Below are positions 1-9,476 of a stretch of 64,000 nucleotides of DNA, piece by piece (position 1 is the first letter of the stretch; each line of letters begins with the position of its first letter). The stretch comes from Edwardsiella anguillarum ET080813 (GTDB lineage Bacteria; Pseudomonadota; Gammaproteobacteria; Enterobacterales; Enterobacteriaceae): the NCBI RefSeq assembly GCF_000264765.2, contig NZ_CP006664.1:62001-126000 (forward strand), given 5' to 3'. A program made the position numbers and the translations under genes. The notes beneath the pieces are model-generated. The model was not told where the DNA came from and did no database searches. It saw nothing but the letters and a program-made list of their open reading frames with translations.

Positions 1-578
1 CCCGCGGGCCGGATCCCCGGCGTCACCAGCTTAAATTCGGATCCACAGGCGGCTTTGATGCGTACCGCCTCCTGGGCCGAACAGACCACGCCATCCAGCC
101 CGCACTGCTGCGTCAGGCGCGCCAGGCGCTCGGCGTAGTCAGCCGGCGCCAAGTCGATCCCGATCGCCTGCAGATCAGCCTGCTCCATGCTGGTCAACAC
201 CGTCACGGCGATCAGCAGCGGCGCCTCCTTGCCGTAGGGCAGCAGCGCCTCCCGGGCCGCACTCATCATGCGTGCGCTGCCGCTGGCGTGCACGTTGACC
301 ATCCACACCCCCAGATCCGCCGCCGCCGCCACGGCGCGAGCGACGGTATTGGGGATATCGTGAAACTTAAGATCCAGAAAAACATCGAATCCGCGCTGCT
401 GCAGGGTACGTACCCACTCGGGACCGAACAGAGTGAACATTTCCTTGCCGACCTTCAGGCGACAGTCGCGCGGATCGAGCGCATCCACCAGCGCAAGGGC
501 GGCGTTGCGATCGGCATAATCGAGGGCGACAACGATCGGAGAGTGGCTATGGGCGCGCATCGGAATAGATAGTGACAT
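1..578 (-). CDS. pyrF: orotidine 5'-phosphate decarboxylase, C-terminal end cut by window edge
   Basis: Last step of UMP synthesis: decarboxylates OMP to UMP in the cytosol. The frame opens at the ATG at 578 ([20 protein letters not shown]) and runs off the left edge, giving about 192 of the roughly 245 residues usual for the family. The lysine/aspartate active-site region DLKFHDIP is visible near residue 70, after the start strand VVALDYADR. It lies 114 bp downstream of lapB on the same strand, the pgpB-lapA-lapB-pyrF order of E. coli. Only the C-terminal part, with the phosphate-binding loop, is outside the window. Identity is close to certain; completeness cannot be judged. Confidence 0.95.
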   Translation of the reverse strand, partial: MSLSIPMRAHSHSPIVVALDYADRNAALALVDALDPRDCRLKVGKEMFTLFGPEWVRTLQQRGFDVFLDLKFHDIPNTVARAVAAAADLGVWMVNVHASGSARMMSAAREALLPYGKEAPLLIAVTVLTSMEQADLQAIGIDLAPADYAERLARLTQQCGLDGVVCSAQEAVRIKAACGSEFKLVTPGIRPA

Positions 579-691
579 GGTGGGTTCCTGAATCTGGCGT
601 TAGCGGAGAAATACCTTTTTCAGGAGCGGCATTGTACACAGCACGCCCCGTTCTGCCTAGGGCGTACGTGCGGCGCGCAGTAAAATCGTGT

Positions 692-1861
692 CTATTGGCC
701 GTCCAGGCCGCGGATCGGTTTGATGGTCGCCCAAGCCCGACAGGAGGGGCAGTGCCAGTACAGGCTGTGCGGCGTAAACCCGCACTTGAGACAGCGATAG
801 CGCGGTTTGGTACGGATCTGCTCGCCAACCATATCACGCAGCAGCTGCAGGCTTTCGCGGGCGCGCCCGTCCTCCGCCTCGGCCAGATGGTAGTCGATCA
901 GACGGTGGAATACGCGCATCGTCGGGTGGCGCTGCAGCTGACGGCTGACATACACCTGCGCCGCCTCCAGCCCCTCCTGCGCCTCGATAACCTGTCCCAG
1001 CATCAGCTCTGCGCTAGCACCGGCGTCCTCATCGACGCAGCGGCGCAAAAAGTCATGCCAAGGCTCAGGCTGCTCCAGCGCCTGGTAGCACGTCTCCATC
1101 AGCGGCAGCACTTCGCTGACAAATGCCTTATCCTGCTCCAGCACCTGGGAAAAGGCGGCAACCGCCTTGGCCGGTTCGCCCAGCGCCTGAAACACCCGTC
1201 CGCGCATTATCGAGACGCGGGCACAGCCCTTGTCCGCCGCCGCGGCTTTCTTCAGCAGGCTCTGTGCCCTATCGAGATCGTCGCTGCCCATCGCCTGTAA
1301 CGCCAGCTCACAGTAGAAGTGTGCGATTTCGCTACGCTGCTGATCTTTACCCAGCCGCACCAGCTTTTCGGCCGCGTCGATGGCCTTATGCCAGTCGCTG
1401 GTCGCCTGATGGATCAACAGCAGCTGCTGCAGGGCGGACACCCTGAAGTCCGCCTCATCCACCAGCTGGCTGAACATCTCCTCAGCCCGGTCATACAGCC
1501 CCGCCGCCATGTAGTCGCGCCCCAGCTGCTGTACGGCCAGCAGGCGCTGCTCAAAGGAGAGCGAGGCGCTTTCCATCAGAGATTGGTGAATGCGGATGGC
1601 GCGATCGACCTCGCCGCGGGAACGGAACAGGTTGCCGAGCGTCAGGTGGGCCTCAACGGTGTTGCTATCCTCCTTGAGCATGTCCAAAAACAGCTCAACC
1701 GCTTTATCCTGCTGGTTAGACAGCAGGAAGTTTACCCCGGTCACATACTCGCGCGACAGGCGGTTAGCCTCCTGCTGTTTATCCTGCTGTGCGCTCCTGC
1801 GCCCCATATACCAGCCGTAGGCAGCCGCTACCGGGAGAAGCAGAAACAGCAGCTCAAGCAT
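692..1861 (-). CDS. lapB: LPS assembly protein B (TPR/rubredoxin protein that regulates LpxC)
   Basis: LapB (YciM) is an inner-membrane-anchored TPR protein that, in E. coli, promotes FtsH degradation of LpxC and so tunes LPS synthesis. The 389-residue length matches the family. Residues about 1-20 form the hydrophobic anchor (LELLFLLLPVAAAYGWYMG), helical TPR repeats fill about 35-340, and the C-terminus carries a rubredoxin-type metal site with two Cys pairs (CLKCG and CPSC, about residues 357-375). The start is 5 bp after the lapA stop, so the two are co-transcribed. No damage seen. Confidence 0.96.
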   Translation of the reverse strand: MLELLFLLLPVAAAYGWYMGRRSAQQDKQQEANRLSREYVTGVNFLLSNQQDKAVELFLDMLKEDSNTVEAHLTLGNLFRSRGEVDRAIRIHQSLMESASLSFEQRLLAVQQLGRDYMAAGLYDRAEEMFSQLVDEADFRVSALQQLLLIHQATSDWHKAIDAAEKLVRLGKDQQRSEIAHFYCELALQAMGSDDLDRAQSLLKKAAAADKGCARVSIMRGRVFQALGEPAKAVAAFSQVLEQDKAFVSEVLPLMETCYQALEQPEPWHDFLRRCVDEDAGASAELMLGQVIEAQEGLEAAQVYVSRQLQRHPTMRVFHRLIDYHLAEAEDGRARESLQLLRDMVGEQIRTKPRYRCLKCGFTPHSLYWHCPSCRAWATIKPIRGLDGQ

Positions 1862-1866
1862 AGCGG

Positions 1867-2175
1867 TTATTCCTTCGCAGCCGAGGCCATGGCGCCGCTG
1901 CCCTGCGGCGCCGCCGGCGCCAGCTGCTGCTCCAGGCGGCGAATTTTACGCTGCGCCCGCGCCAGTCCCAGGCGTACGCGCAGATAGAACAGGCCGCAGA
2001 TCACCCAGCCAAGGATAAAACCGGCGGCAAACAGCGTCGCCAGCAGCGTCGACAGGCGATACTCGCCCTTAGCCAACAGATAGTTGAAGGCCACTACCTG
2101 ATCATTTTGCGCCCCAAGGGTGACAGACAGTACAAAAATGGCCAGGACGATCAGAAAAATCAGCAAATATTTCAC
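1867..2175 (-). CDS. lapA: LPS assembly protein A
   Basis: Small inner-membrane partner of LapB (YciS, DUF1049 family), 102 residues as in E. coli. Two hydrophobic segments are visible: residues about 4-22 (LLIFLIVLAIFVLSVTLG) and about 42-64. A basic, coiled-coil-prone tail follows (RAQRKIRRLEQQL). First gene of the lapA-lapB pair; the 166-bp gap to pgpB upstream probably holds a promoter, since lapAB expression is separate from pgpB in E. coli. The last 15 residues are Ala/Gly-rich and weakly conserved. Confidence 0.93.
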   Translation of the reverse strand: MKYLLIFLIVLAIFVLSVTLGAQNDQVVAFNYLLAKGEYRLSTLLATLFAAGFILGWVICGLFYLRVRLGLARAQRKIRRLEQQLAPAAPQGSGAMASAAKE

Positions 2176-2341
2176 ATTTCTTCCTGTTGTTCAGGTTAAG
2201 CAAATGAATAATGCTTAAAAAATCGAAACCACCCCTAAATTAACATTTACTCATAGGGCATGGAAACCCCGCCCGCCAGAAAGGCACGGGATTCTTATAT
2301 CCGCGCTGTGCTGCGGTACAGTTGCGCAGCGGTAAGCGGCG

Positions 2342-3061
2342 TCATTTTACCCAATCCGCCTCCCCGTCCAGCCCCCGGCGGCGAATATACCAGCCGAACG
2401 GTAGTGCCCATAGCCAGCCCAGCAGCGCGGCGGCCAGCAGATCGCGCGGCCAATGCATCCCCAGCGCAAAGCGGCTGTACATCACCGCCGCCGCCCATGC
2501 CAACAGCGGCACCATCACAGCGTAGCGTCGCCGAGGCAGCACCATCGCGGCCAGCGTTACCCAGGTTGCGACAAACAGCCCATGGCCAGAGGGAAAGGCA
2601 AACCCCGTCTCCCGCGCCCAGTGGTCGCCCAACCAGCCCGGCTGCGACGCGACGTGGCGCCGCACCCACTCGCGCCGCTCCGCCGCGCTGCGGGCGTAAA
2701 AATCAGCGGGCGCCACGCCCGCCGCCGCCGTCAGATGAAGGACATAGGGGCGCGGCGCCTGGATGGCGCACTTGATCCCCGCATTGATGCTCTGCGCGCT
2801 GCCGACGCACAGCATCAGCAACAGAAACAGGCGCAGCGCGGCCCGCCCGCGCAGCGCCAACAGGCGAACCATCACCCCACCCAACAGCGCGGCGCTGAGT
2901 ATTCCCCACGGCTGGCTGACGCTCTGTGTGACGGCAAACCAGTATGGGCCGTCGCCCCCCGGCGGGCCCGGGGACCAGCGCCCGCCTCCCATCAACAGCG
3001 CCAGGGGAAGCAGCAGCAGCACCAGCAGCGCGGGCGCGCTCTTTTTGACCACCATCATCAT
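2342..3061 (-). CDS. pgpB: phosphatidylglycerophosphatase B / undecaprenyl-diphosphatase (PAP2 family)
   Basis: Membrane phosphatase that dephosphorylates phosphatidylglycerol phosphate and recycles undecaprenyl diphosphate at the outer face of the inner membrane. 239 residues. The three PAP2 motifs are present in order: KCAIQAPRP (about residue 93), PSGH (about 153) and SRFALGMHWPRD (about 196-207), with the two catalytic histidines in the last two. Multiple hydrophobic helices surround them. It is divergent from ribA, as in E. coli. The next gene downstream is lapA, 166 bp away. Confidence 0.94.
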   Translation of the reverse strand: MMMVVKKSAPALLVLLLLPLALLMGGGRWSPGPPGGDGPYWFAVTQSVSQPWGILSAALLGGVMVRLLALRGRAALRLFLLLMLCVGSAQSINAGIKCAIQAPRPYVLHLTAAAGVAPADFYARSAAERREWVRRHVASQPGWLGDHWARETGFAFPSGHGLFVATWVTLAAMVLPRRRYAVMVPLLAWAAAVMYSRFALGMHWPRDLLAAALLGWLWALPFGWYIRRRGLDGEADWVK

Positions 3062-3352
3062 TCGTTCGCTCCTGAGCCGCTAACCTTTTCCTGCAGATCT
3101 CTATATCCAATAATACTTCTGCCATTTATGCAGTATTTTTATTCCGTTTTTTTCAACCTAGGTGGCAATAAATGTGCTTTCCAAGCCGGGATCGCCGTCC
3201 GTTTTGTGGCAAAATAGCGTCAGGCTTTTAGGACAAAGTTAGGAAGGCGTCACGTACTCCGATAGCATCACTGTGTCATCAGCATCCACAGTGAGCGCCG
3301 CAAAAGGTGACGCTGTCACGATGACAAAAATGATACGGTTGTGGAGACAAAC

Positions 3353-3943
3353 ATGCAGCTTAAACGAGTGGCAGAGGCAAAGCTGCCGACGCCATGGGGC
3401 GATTTTTTAATGGTCGGCTTTGAAGAGATTGCCACCGGTCACGATCATCTGGCTCTGGTTTATGGAGACATCAGCGGCGAGAAACCGGTGCTGGCGCGTG
3501 TTCACTCCGAGTGCCTGACGGGCGATGCGCTGTTCAGCCTGCGCTGTGACTGTGGCTTTCAGCTCGAGGCCGCGCTGGAGCATATCGCCGAAGAGGGGCG
3601 CGGCATTCTGCTGTACCACCGCCAAGAGGGGCGTAACATTGGCCTGCTGAATAAAATTCGCGCCTATGCCCTGCAGGATCAGGGCGCCGATACCGTCGAG
3701 GCCAATCATCAGCTGGGTTTTGCCGCCGACGAGCGCGACTTTACCCTGTGTGCTGACATGTTCAAACTGCTGGGCGTCAGCCAGGTCCGGCTGCTGACCA
3801 ACAACCCGAACAAAGTCGATATTCTTACCCAGGCGGGGATCAATATCGTCGAGCGCGTCCCGCTGATCGTCGGCCGCAACCCGCAGAACGAACGCTACCT
3901 GGCGACCAAGGCCGCCAAAATGGGCCACCTGCTGAACGGCTGA
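3353..3943 (+). CDS. ribA: GTP cyclohydrolase II
   Basis: First committed step of riboflavin synthesis: opens GTP to 2,5-diamino-6-ribosylamino-pyrimidinone phosphate, formate and PPi. Starting at the ATG at 3353 ([18 protein letters not shown]) gives 196 residues, the E. coli length; an in-frame GTG lies 12 bp upstream at 3341 and is less likely. The zinc site [14 protein letters not shown] is at about residues 54-67 and the GTP-binding segment [11 protein letters not shown] at about 88. Single-gene unit: pgpB diverges upstream across 291 bp in which I see no FMN riboswitch, and a hairpin follows the stop. Confidence 0.97.
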   Translation: MQLKRVAEAKLPTPWGDFLMVGFEEIATGHDHLALVYGDISGEKPVLARVHSECLTGDALFSLRCDCGFQLEAALEHIAEEGRGILLYHRQEGRNIGLLNKIRAYALQDQGADTVEANHQLGFAADERDFTLCADMFKLLGVSQVRLLTNNPNKVDILTQAGINIVERVPLIVGRNPQNERYLATKAAKMGHLLNG

Positions 3944-3995
3944 GCGCGTTCGGGCGGTTCTGCCGCTCCCCTCAGTACATTCACGCTCCGGCTTC

Positions 3996-4026
3996 GCGCC
4001 CGCCTCTCCCGCGGGCGCCTCCTTTT
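3996..4026 (+). terminator. Rho-independent terminator after ribA
   Basis: An 8-bp perfect GC stem (GCGCCCGC / GCGGGCGC) with a 7-nt loop is followed by CTCCTTTT. It ends ribA and overlaps the stop codon of the convergent autotransporter gene. Confidence 0.65.
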
Positions 4027-7000
4027 AGAAGCGATAGCGCAGGGTTGCCTGCACGCTGTAGTCCAGGTTGTAATCCCCCAGGCTGCTGCGCTCCACCTCC
4101 AGTCCCAGCTGCAGTGCGTCGCCTATCCGGCTCTCGGCCCCCAGGCTATAGCGCAGCCGGCCGTCGCGCTCGCCGCGGATCGTCCTCTCGCCGCTGGCGT
4201 CACGCAGCCGCGTATCCCCCGCCGGCCTCAGCGCGCTCTGGTAATCCAGCCCCGCGCGCAGCGTGGTCTGCCACTCCCCGATATCGACGCGTTTGCCCAG
4301 CGCAACGCCCGCCGTCGCCAGCAGCGGCGTAAAGCGCGGCTGAGCCAGTGACACCGCCATCCCCTGATCCTGCCAGTCGAAGCGGGTGGATGAGTACGTA
4401 CCGTACACCAGCTCCAGGTGCGGCTCGACAAAGGCGCTCTCGCCCAGCTCGTAGCGGTAGCCCACGTCAGCGCGCGCGTACCAGGCGTGGTTGCTCGCCT
4501 TGCGCTCCCCCAGCCCCGCTAGGTTGACCTGGTACTCGGTGCTGTGGTGGACATATTTACCGTTCAGATCGACAAATAGTCCGGAGGGGAACAGCGCGGT
4601 GGCATACAGCCCGGCCCCCAGCGCTCGACTCCTACTGCTAAAGGCGTCGCCGCTGGCCCGGCCGTCGGTAAAGGTGAAGGTGACGCCGGCAAGCAGGTCA
4701 CTCTCATCCCCCAGTCCATAGCGGCGATCGGCCCCCAGCTGCAGGTGCAGATAGCGGTCGCGGTAGTTTTCCGCCGCGCTGCCCGCCCCGTGCAGAACCC
4801 TAGCCCAGGCGCCGGTGCCCGCCGGACCGTTGCGCAGATCCAGCTGGCGTTTATCCAGATACTGCACCTCGGCCATAAAGCTGCGGTAGTTCAGAGAGAG
4901 CAGGCTGGCGGCGTCCTCTTCACGCTCGCTATCCGGCGTCACATCAAAACCGCTCAGCACCCACTCCAGCTGACTGTCCGCCTCCCGGGTGATCAGCGCC
5001 GGCATCACCTCGCTGAAGCCCATATGCTGCCGGTGGGCGGTAAAGGTCTCCCGGTCGCTGCCCACCGGGGCGCTGATCAGGCTCACATCCAGCTGCCCCT
5101 CCGGCAGCGTCGGCTCCAGATAGTTCACCAGCACGGTATTGTTACCGCCGCTCAGGCGCTCGTTGATCACCAGCCGATCGCTGATCCCAGCGTCGGCGCG
5201 CAGCACCAGCGCAGCGCCGTCGGCGTGCAGACGGTCTACGCTCAGGGTCATAAAGGCGCCGTCGGTCGCGGTGATCAGGGACTCCTCGACCCGCAGCGAG
5301 CCGAGCGTGGAGGTGCCGCTCATGCGCCACAGGGTATCGCGCATCTCAACCCGGGCCTCCGGCGCCGCAATGCGGCCGCGGTAGTCCGCCAGCCCGGCGG
5401 CGGGCGGCGTGGCGGCAATGGCGATCTCCGGCGCCGGCGAGGTGCCAAAGCGCAGCAGGCCCGCGCCGTCGACAGTCAGATCGCCCCGCAGCGCCGCCCC
5501 CGACAGCACCGCCAACCAGGCGTCATCGCCCTGCAGGGAGAGATCGCCCCGGTGCTGACTCGCCTGCCCAAAGTAGGCCCCGCTGTCGCTCAGGCTGAGC
5601 GTTCCCTGGCTGCGGCCCCCGCTGACCAGGAGCGACTGGCTAAGCGCAACATCGCCTCGCTGCTCGGCGCTGCGCCCCAGCGCCAGCAGACTCGCCTCGG
5701 CGCCGATAGCGCTCTGATTACGCCCCGCCAACGCTAGCGTCGCGCCATCACTTAACCCGATATCGCCGCCCCGGTGCAGGCTCCCCTGCGCGAGCAGGGC
5801 TGAACTGCCCTCCGCGCGCAGGCGGCCTTCGATCTCACCCTGCGAGGTCAGCTGCGCGCCACCGCTCAGCTGGAGATCCCCCCGCTGGACCGCACCGCTT
5901 TCCAGCGTGAGCGCGCTGGCATCGGCGCTCAGGTTCCCCCGGGTCTGCCCCCGGGAGATCAGCGTCGCGCCGTCCGTCAGGGTCACATCGCCCTGCAGCT
6001 GGCTGCCCTGCTCCAGCAGGGCGGCACCGGCAGCCGCGCTCAGGTTGCCCACGATCCCACCCTGCGAGGTCAGCTGCGCGCCGCCGCTCAGCTGGAGATC
6101 CCCCTGCTGGACCGCACCGCTCTCCAGCGTGAGCGCGCTGGCATCGGCGCTCAGGTTCCCCCGGGTCTGCCCCCGGGAGATCAGCGTCGCGCCGTCCGTC
6201 AGGGTCACATCGCCCTGCAGCTGGCTGCCCTGCTCCAGCAGGGCGGCACCGGCAGCCGCGCTCAGGTTGCCCACGATCCCACCCAACGAGGTCAGCTGCG
6301 CGACGCCGCTCAGCTGGAGATCCCCCAGCTGCTCCGCGCCGGACACCAACCACAGCAGACTATCCCTCGCTGCGATATCGCCGGTATGCTCACTGTCCGC
6401 CATCAGCGCCACGAGGCTATTGGCCGCCGTAACAGCACCGTTAAGCAAGCCGCCAGCAACCAGTATCGAACGATTCTCCAGGAGGATATTGCCCTGATGC
6501 TCACTGCGTGCCACAACCTCTGCGGACAGCTGCCCCTCGCTAACATCGGTATCGGCCGAGGTCACTCCCTCACCGTCCCGGCTATCTACAAAGACGCGAT
6601 TACTGTTCAAGATAACGCGGCTGGCATCGGCTTGAATATCACCCAGCAACACCGCATTACGCGCCAGACTAAAGTCCGCCTGTGTCAGCGTCAGCGTATT
6701 GAGTGCAAAGCTGCGCGCCTCCCAATCGGGCTGGTCAGCAGAGACCGGCGGCCGTCCGGTGGAGAAATCGCGCGCATGGGTCACCGGATGCCCCTGAAAC
6801 TGCAAACTGCCGCCGCGTTGGCTAAAGTCGCCGGTTATTGCCACGCGGCCATCGAACACCGTCGTCCCGATCATCCCAGGCTCTGCAAGATTGACAATAT
6901 CCAGATTGTCGCTGAACTGGCCGTGTATGATTTGGCTGCGCCGCTGTTCATTCAGCATCAACGTCTGCCGCGCACTCGCCTCGTCATGTCCCAAGTATGT

Positions 7001-8797
7001 CCAGGGGCCGTTGCTGGTCTGGTTGGTGGGAAAATAGCCATAGTTGCCGCTGGTATTCAGTAAAAAGTAATCCACCGTATTGGTATGCCGATTCTCATAC
7101 CGATACAGATCGCCCGGCGTCCCGACCCGGGCATCGGTCCAGCCCCGTAACGGATAGGCCACTGCCGACAGGTAATTCAGCGGCTGGTAGTTCAGGCTCA
7201 GCTGTGCACGGGCATCGGCAGAATTGGTCACCTTAGCGCCATAGTCGGCCATACGCAGCGTATGAAAGGCCATATCATGGCCATTGAGATCCAGCACCCC
7301 GCCGCGAAAGCCCCAGGTCACGGTGTCCGGATCAAGCTGACCGTCCGCCATTAATTTTACCGTCGGGCGTCCGCTGGCGATATTCAGAGAGCTAAAGGCA
7401 CGCACATTGCCTGCCGCATCGGGACGCTGATCCAGCAGGGTCAGGCCATCGCCCACCTTCAGTCCGCCTTCGTTGATCCCCACGCCACGAACATAGAGGG
7501 TTCCACTCCCCAGGCGGTGCAGGTTATCGCCCGCCACGCCGTTGACCTGCCAATCGAGGGTAGCCTCCGAATTCACGATGATGCCACCGCCAACCCAGGT
7601 CTGATTATTCTGCGGCGTAACGCGGTAGCTGTCCTCAAAGGTCAGCACCCCGGCCCCCTGGTTAATCGTATTCTGCAGCAGGATCTCGCCGCCCGCACCT
7701 GAGCCATCAGTCTGAAAGAGAAGGTTTTTACCGGCATTCAGGTCATTCCCCGCCTGCCCATGCATGGTAAACTGAACGGTGCTCCGCGGCTGGGACAGGG
7801 AGCCACTGTTCGAGCGGCTATCGTAGGTCCACTGCAGCGCGCCCTGACCCGCTGTGAAGGTGACCGCCGGATCGCTGTCCTTCGCCATCTCCGCATGGAT
7901 AAAATCGGTCGGCAGCACCACCCACCAGTTGGTGCGGCCGGAGTCGCCGTTGTAGCTCCGCAGCACCGCCACCAGCACCCAGCGCCCCTCCTGGGCATCA
8001 TAGGTATACAGCGGCGAACCGCTGTCTCCCGGTGCACCGTAGCTGGCCAGCGGCCCATTGATCGGATCAAAGGTATCGCCTGGGTTGGCGACAATGGTGT
8101 GATCTGAAATCCCCGGCACCCCGATGGTGCCCCCGGTCAAATAGCCGTAGGCACCCTGCAGGTGCCGTAATCTCCCATCTCGCGTCTTCGTGTACTGATT
8201 ACCACTGCCTACGCGGTAAAAGATCGGGAAACGGGCGGTGTTTTTATAGGTATCCCGAGCGATGCCCGCCGTCGTCATCGGGATGGGCACCACCTCGGTA
8301 ACGATTTTATTTAATCGGGGAAGATGGAAATCCTGCACGCCATACTCATTGCGATCTACCAGACGATAGTTATTGCTGCTATCGCCGAAGGAGACCGAAG
8401 AGTAGCCGCCGTTATGGGCGACGCCGGCAATGTACTGCGGTGCCACCAGCGCTGCGATGCCAGAGGAGGCGGAGGCCGAGCTGAAATCGGGAAACGGCGC
8501 CTTATCAAGGACGCCAACCAGCTCGCCCGCTTTATTATAAATTTCTATGTTTTCAGCGCCGGGCTGAAATACGCCCTTATTTTCCGCGAAGTCGCGAAAC
8601 ACCGAATAAGGGATCTCGTCGCTGACCACGCTGGCAATGCCCGGCGACGCACTCAGCAAGGCGCCAAAAAACAGCAGTGGCGATATCCCCGGATTGATTT
8701 TTTGGCGCCCTGTTTTTTTCGCACCGCGACAGTGTTCGGCCACCGCGATATAACCACCAGAAATATTACTGTATTTTAATGAAAAAATTTTGTTCAT
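4025..8797 (-). CDS. SPATE-type serine protease autotransporter (S6 family)
   Basis: Predicted secreted protease with its own outer-membrane translocator, 1590 residues. N-terminus: long signal peptide with the extended ESPR region (MNKIFSLKYSNISGGYIAVA), cleavage probably near residue 55. Protease domain: catalytic His128 (AHNGGY), Asp156 (QDFHLPRLNK) and Ser259 (GDSGSP), all in the S6/SPATE arrangement. The passenger from about 330 to 1290 is a repetitive beta-helix with a 74-residue tandem repeat. Residues about 1310-1590 are the SPATE beta-barrel, ending in LRYRF. The linker motif, usually EVNNLNKRMGDLR in this family, reads EVQYLDKRQLDLR at 1310-1322, so the Asn-Asn cleaved inside the pore of EspP-like SPATEs is Gln-Tyr. 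No frameshift. It lies between ribA and ptsG, blocks that are not adjacent in E. coli, so acquisition or rearrangement is likely. Substrate unknown. Confidence 0.93.
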   Translation of the reverse strand: MNKIFSLKYSNISGGYIAVAEHCRGAKKTGRQKINPGISPLLFFGALLSASPGIASVVSDEIPYSVFRDFAENKGVFQPGAENIEIYNKAGELVGVLDKAPFPDFSSASASSGIAALVAPQYIAGVAHNGGYSSVSFGDSSNNYRLVDRNEYGVQDFHLPRLNKIVTEVVPIPMTTAGIARDTYKNTARFPIFYRVGSGNQYTKTRDGRLRHLQGAYGYLTGGTIGVPGISDHTIVANPGDTFDPINGPLASYGAPGDSGSPLYTYDAQEGRWVLVAVLRSYNGDSGRTNWWVVLPTDFIHAEMAKDSDPAVTFTAGQGALQWTYDSRSNSGSLSQPRSTVQFTMHGQAGNDLNAGKNLLFQTDGSGAGGEILLQNTINQGAGVLTFEDSYRVTPQNNQTWVGGGIIVNSEATLDWQVNGVAGDNLHRLGSGTLYVRGVGINEGGLKVGDGLTLLDQRPDAAGNVRAFSSLNIASGRPTVKLMADGQLDPDTVTWGFRGGVLDLNGHDMAFHTLRMADYGAKVTNSADARAQLSLNYQPLNYLSAVAYPLRGWTDARVGTPGDLYRYENRHTNTVDYFLLNTSGNYGYFPTNQTSNGPWTYLGHDEASARQTLMLNEQRRSQIIHGQFSDNLDIVNLAEPGMIGTTVFDGRVAITGDFSQRGGSLQFQGHPVTHARDFSTGRPPVSADQPDWEARSFALNTLTLTQADFSLARNAVLLGDIQADASRVILNSNRVFVDSRDGEGVTSADTDVSEGQLSAEVVARSEHQGNILLENRSILVAGGLLNGAVTAANSLVALMADSEHTGDIAARDSLLWLVSGAEQLGDLQLSGVAQLTSLGGIVGNLSAAAGAALLEQGSQLQGDVTLTDGATLISRGQTRGNLSADASALTLESGAVQQGDLQLSGGAQLTSQGGIVGNLSAAAGAALLEQGSQLQGDVTLTDGATLISRGQTRGNLSADASALTLESGAVQRGDLQLSGGAQLTSQGEIEGRLRAEGSSALLAQGSLHRGGDIGLSDGATLALAGRNQSAIGAEASLLALGRSAEQRGDVALSQSLLVSGGRSQGTLSLSDSGAYFGQASQHRGDLSLQGDDAWLAVLSGAALRGDLTVDGAGLLRFGTSPAPEIAIAATPPAAGLADYRGRIAAPEARVEMRDTLWRMSGTSTLGSLRVEESLITATDGAFMTLSVDRLHADGAALVLRADAGISDRLVINERLSGGNNTVLVNYLEPTLPEGQLDVSLISAPVGSDRETFTAHRQHMGFSEVMPALITREADSQLEWVLSGFDVTPDSEREEDAASLLSLNYRSFMAEVQYLDKRQLDLRNGPAGTGAWARVLHGAGSAAENYRDRYLHLQLGADRRYGLGDESDLLAGVTFTFTDGRASGDAFSSRSRALGAGLYATALFPSGLFVDLNGKYVHHSTEYQVNLAGLGERKASNHAWYARADVGYRYELGESAFVEPHLELVYGTYSSTRFDWQDQGMAVSLAQPRFTPLLATAGVALGKRVDIGEWQTTLRAGLDYQSALRPAGDTRLRDASGERTIRGERDGRLRYSLGAESRIGDALQLGLEVERSSLGDYNLDYSVQATLRYRF
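5882..6325 (-). repeat. 222-bp in-frame tandem duplication in the autotransporter passenger
   Basis: Two adjacent copies, 6104-6325 and 5882-6103, each encode 74 residues starting GDLQLSG and ending ESGAVQ(Q/R). I count three residue differences between them and only a few base changes. A third copy begins at 5881 with GDLQLSGGAQLTSQG and then diverges. The units look like beta-helix rungs. Recent duplication is inferred from the high DNA identity. Confidence 0.92.
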
Positions 8798-9448
8798 ATC
8801 AAATCCTTATGATGAACACAGCGTCGCCATTGATAACAAAACGATTCAGAGATAATGAAATAAGCGCGGAGAATTTAATGTTAACACCCACAGGGTATTC
8901 ACCAAGACGATCTGCCACCTACCGGGTTCCTTGTCGGACCCGACGGTCCTCTCCAAAGTGCCACGTGCTATCTCCGGCGCACTCCCTTGAAAAATCCTCT
9001 TTGCTTTATTTATCCATACAACAGAATGAATAGGGAGCGCACCCTCACGCCCAGTTCGATACTCCGCCTAGCGACCATGGTGTGAAAATAGGGGGGCGCC
9101 TACGTTAACGCTGTCGTACTGTCGGCCCGGGCCGATATATACTCCATATATAATAAATAAAACCTAATGTATTTCTTTTAATAAATATTCAATTCGCAGC
9201 CCCATGGCAAAAAAGCGACTATTCTGGCTCAGTCCCGCGCGATAGGAAGGCGAAAAGGATAAATCCAGTCAAAGAATAACATTAGAATAATTTTTTGATA
9301 TTAAAATCAGAGTCAATGCCACACGAATTCAATATTAAATTGTGTTCGACTTAATTGATTAACTGAATTTATTTACCAATCCGCTGCAGGTGTGAAAGAG
9401 AAGATCGCGTAGCAAAAACGGGAGGGAGTCTATCACGGTGGGACGGGC
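8798..9448. other. AT-rich non-coding flank between the autotransporter and ptsG
   Basis: About 650 bp with no convincing ORF on either strand. It is visibly AT-richer than its surroundings, with TATA-rich tracts near 9135-9195 and a perfect 14-bp palindrome TCGGCCCGGGCCGA at 9122-9135. The promoter of the autotransporter should lie here, but I cannot place it. AT-rich flanks of this kind are common around acquired virulence genes. Confidence 0.5.
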
Positions 9449-9476
9449 AAAAAAAAGCCCCCGTCACAGCGGGGGC
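9449..9476 (-). terminator. Rho-independent terminator after ptsG
   Basis: On the minus strand a GCCCCC/GGGGGC stem is followed by a run of eight T. It starts 45 bp beyond the ptsG stop. Confidence 0.88.

Noticed and set aside
572-1300. 242-codon plus-strand open frame over lapB
   Set aside because: Antisense shadow of the intact lapB gene; no ribosome binding site or recognisable domain.
2453-3217. 254-codon plus-strand open frame over pgpB
   Set aside because: GC-rich shadow of pgpB, which has all three PAP2 motifs.
3062-3352. FMN riboswitch before ribA
   Set aside because: No conserved RFN element sequence or folding core seen; enteric ribA genes usually lack it.
4745-5737. 330-codon plus-strand frame inside the autotransporter
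   Set aside because: Shadow of a repetitive, GC-rich passenger; the minus-strand reading has a clear family match.
5882-6325. CRISPR-like repeats
   Set aside because: Units are contiguous, 222 bp and in frame with a coding sequence; no spacers.
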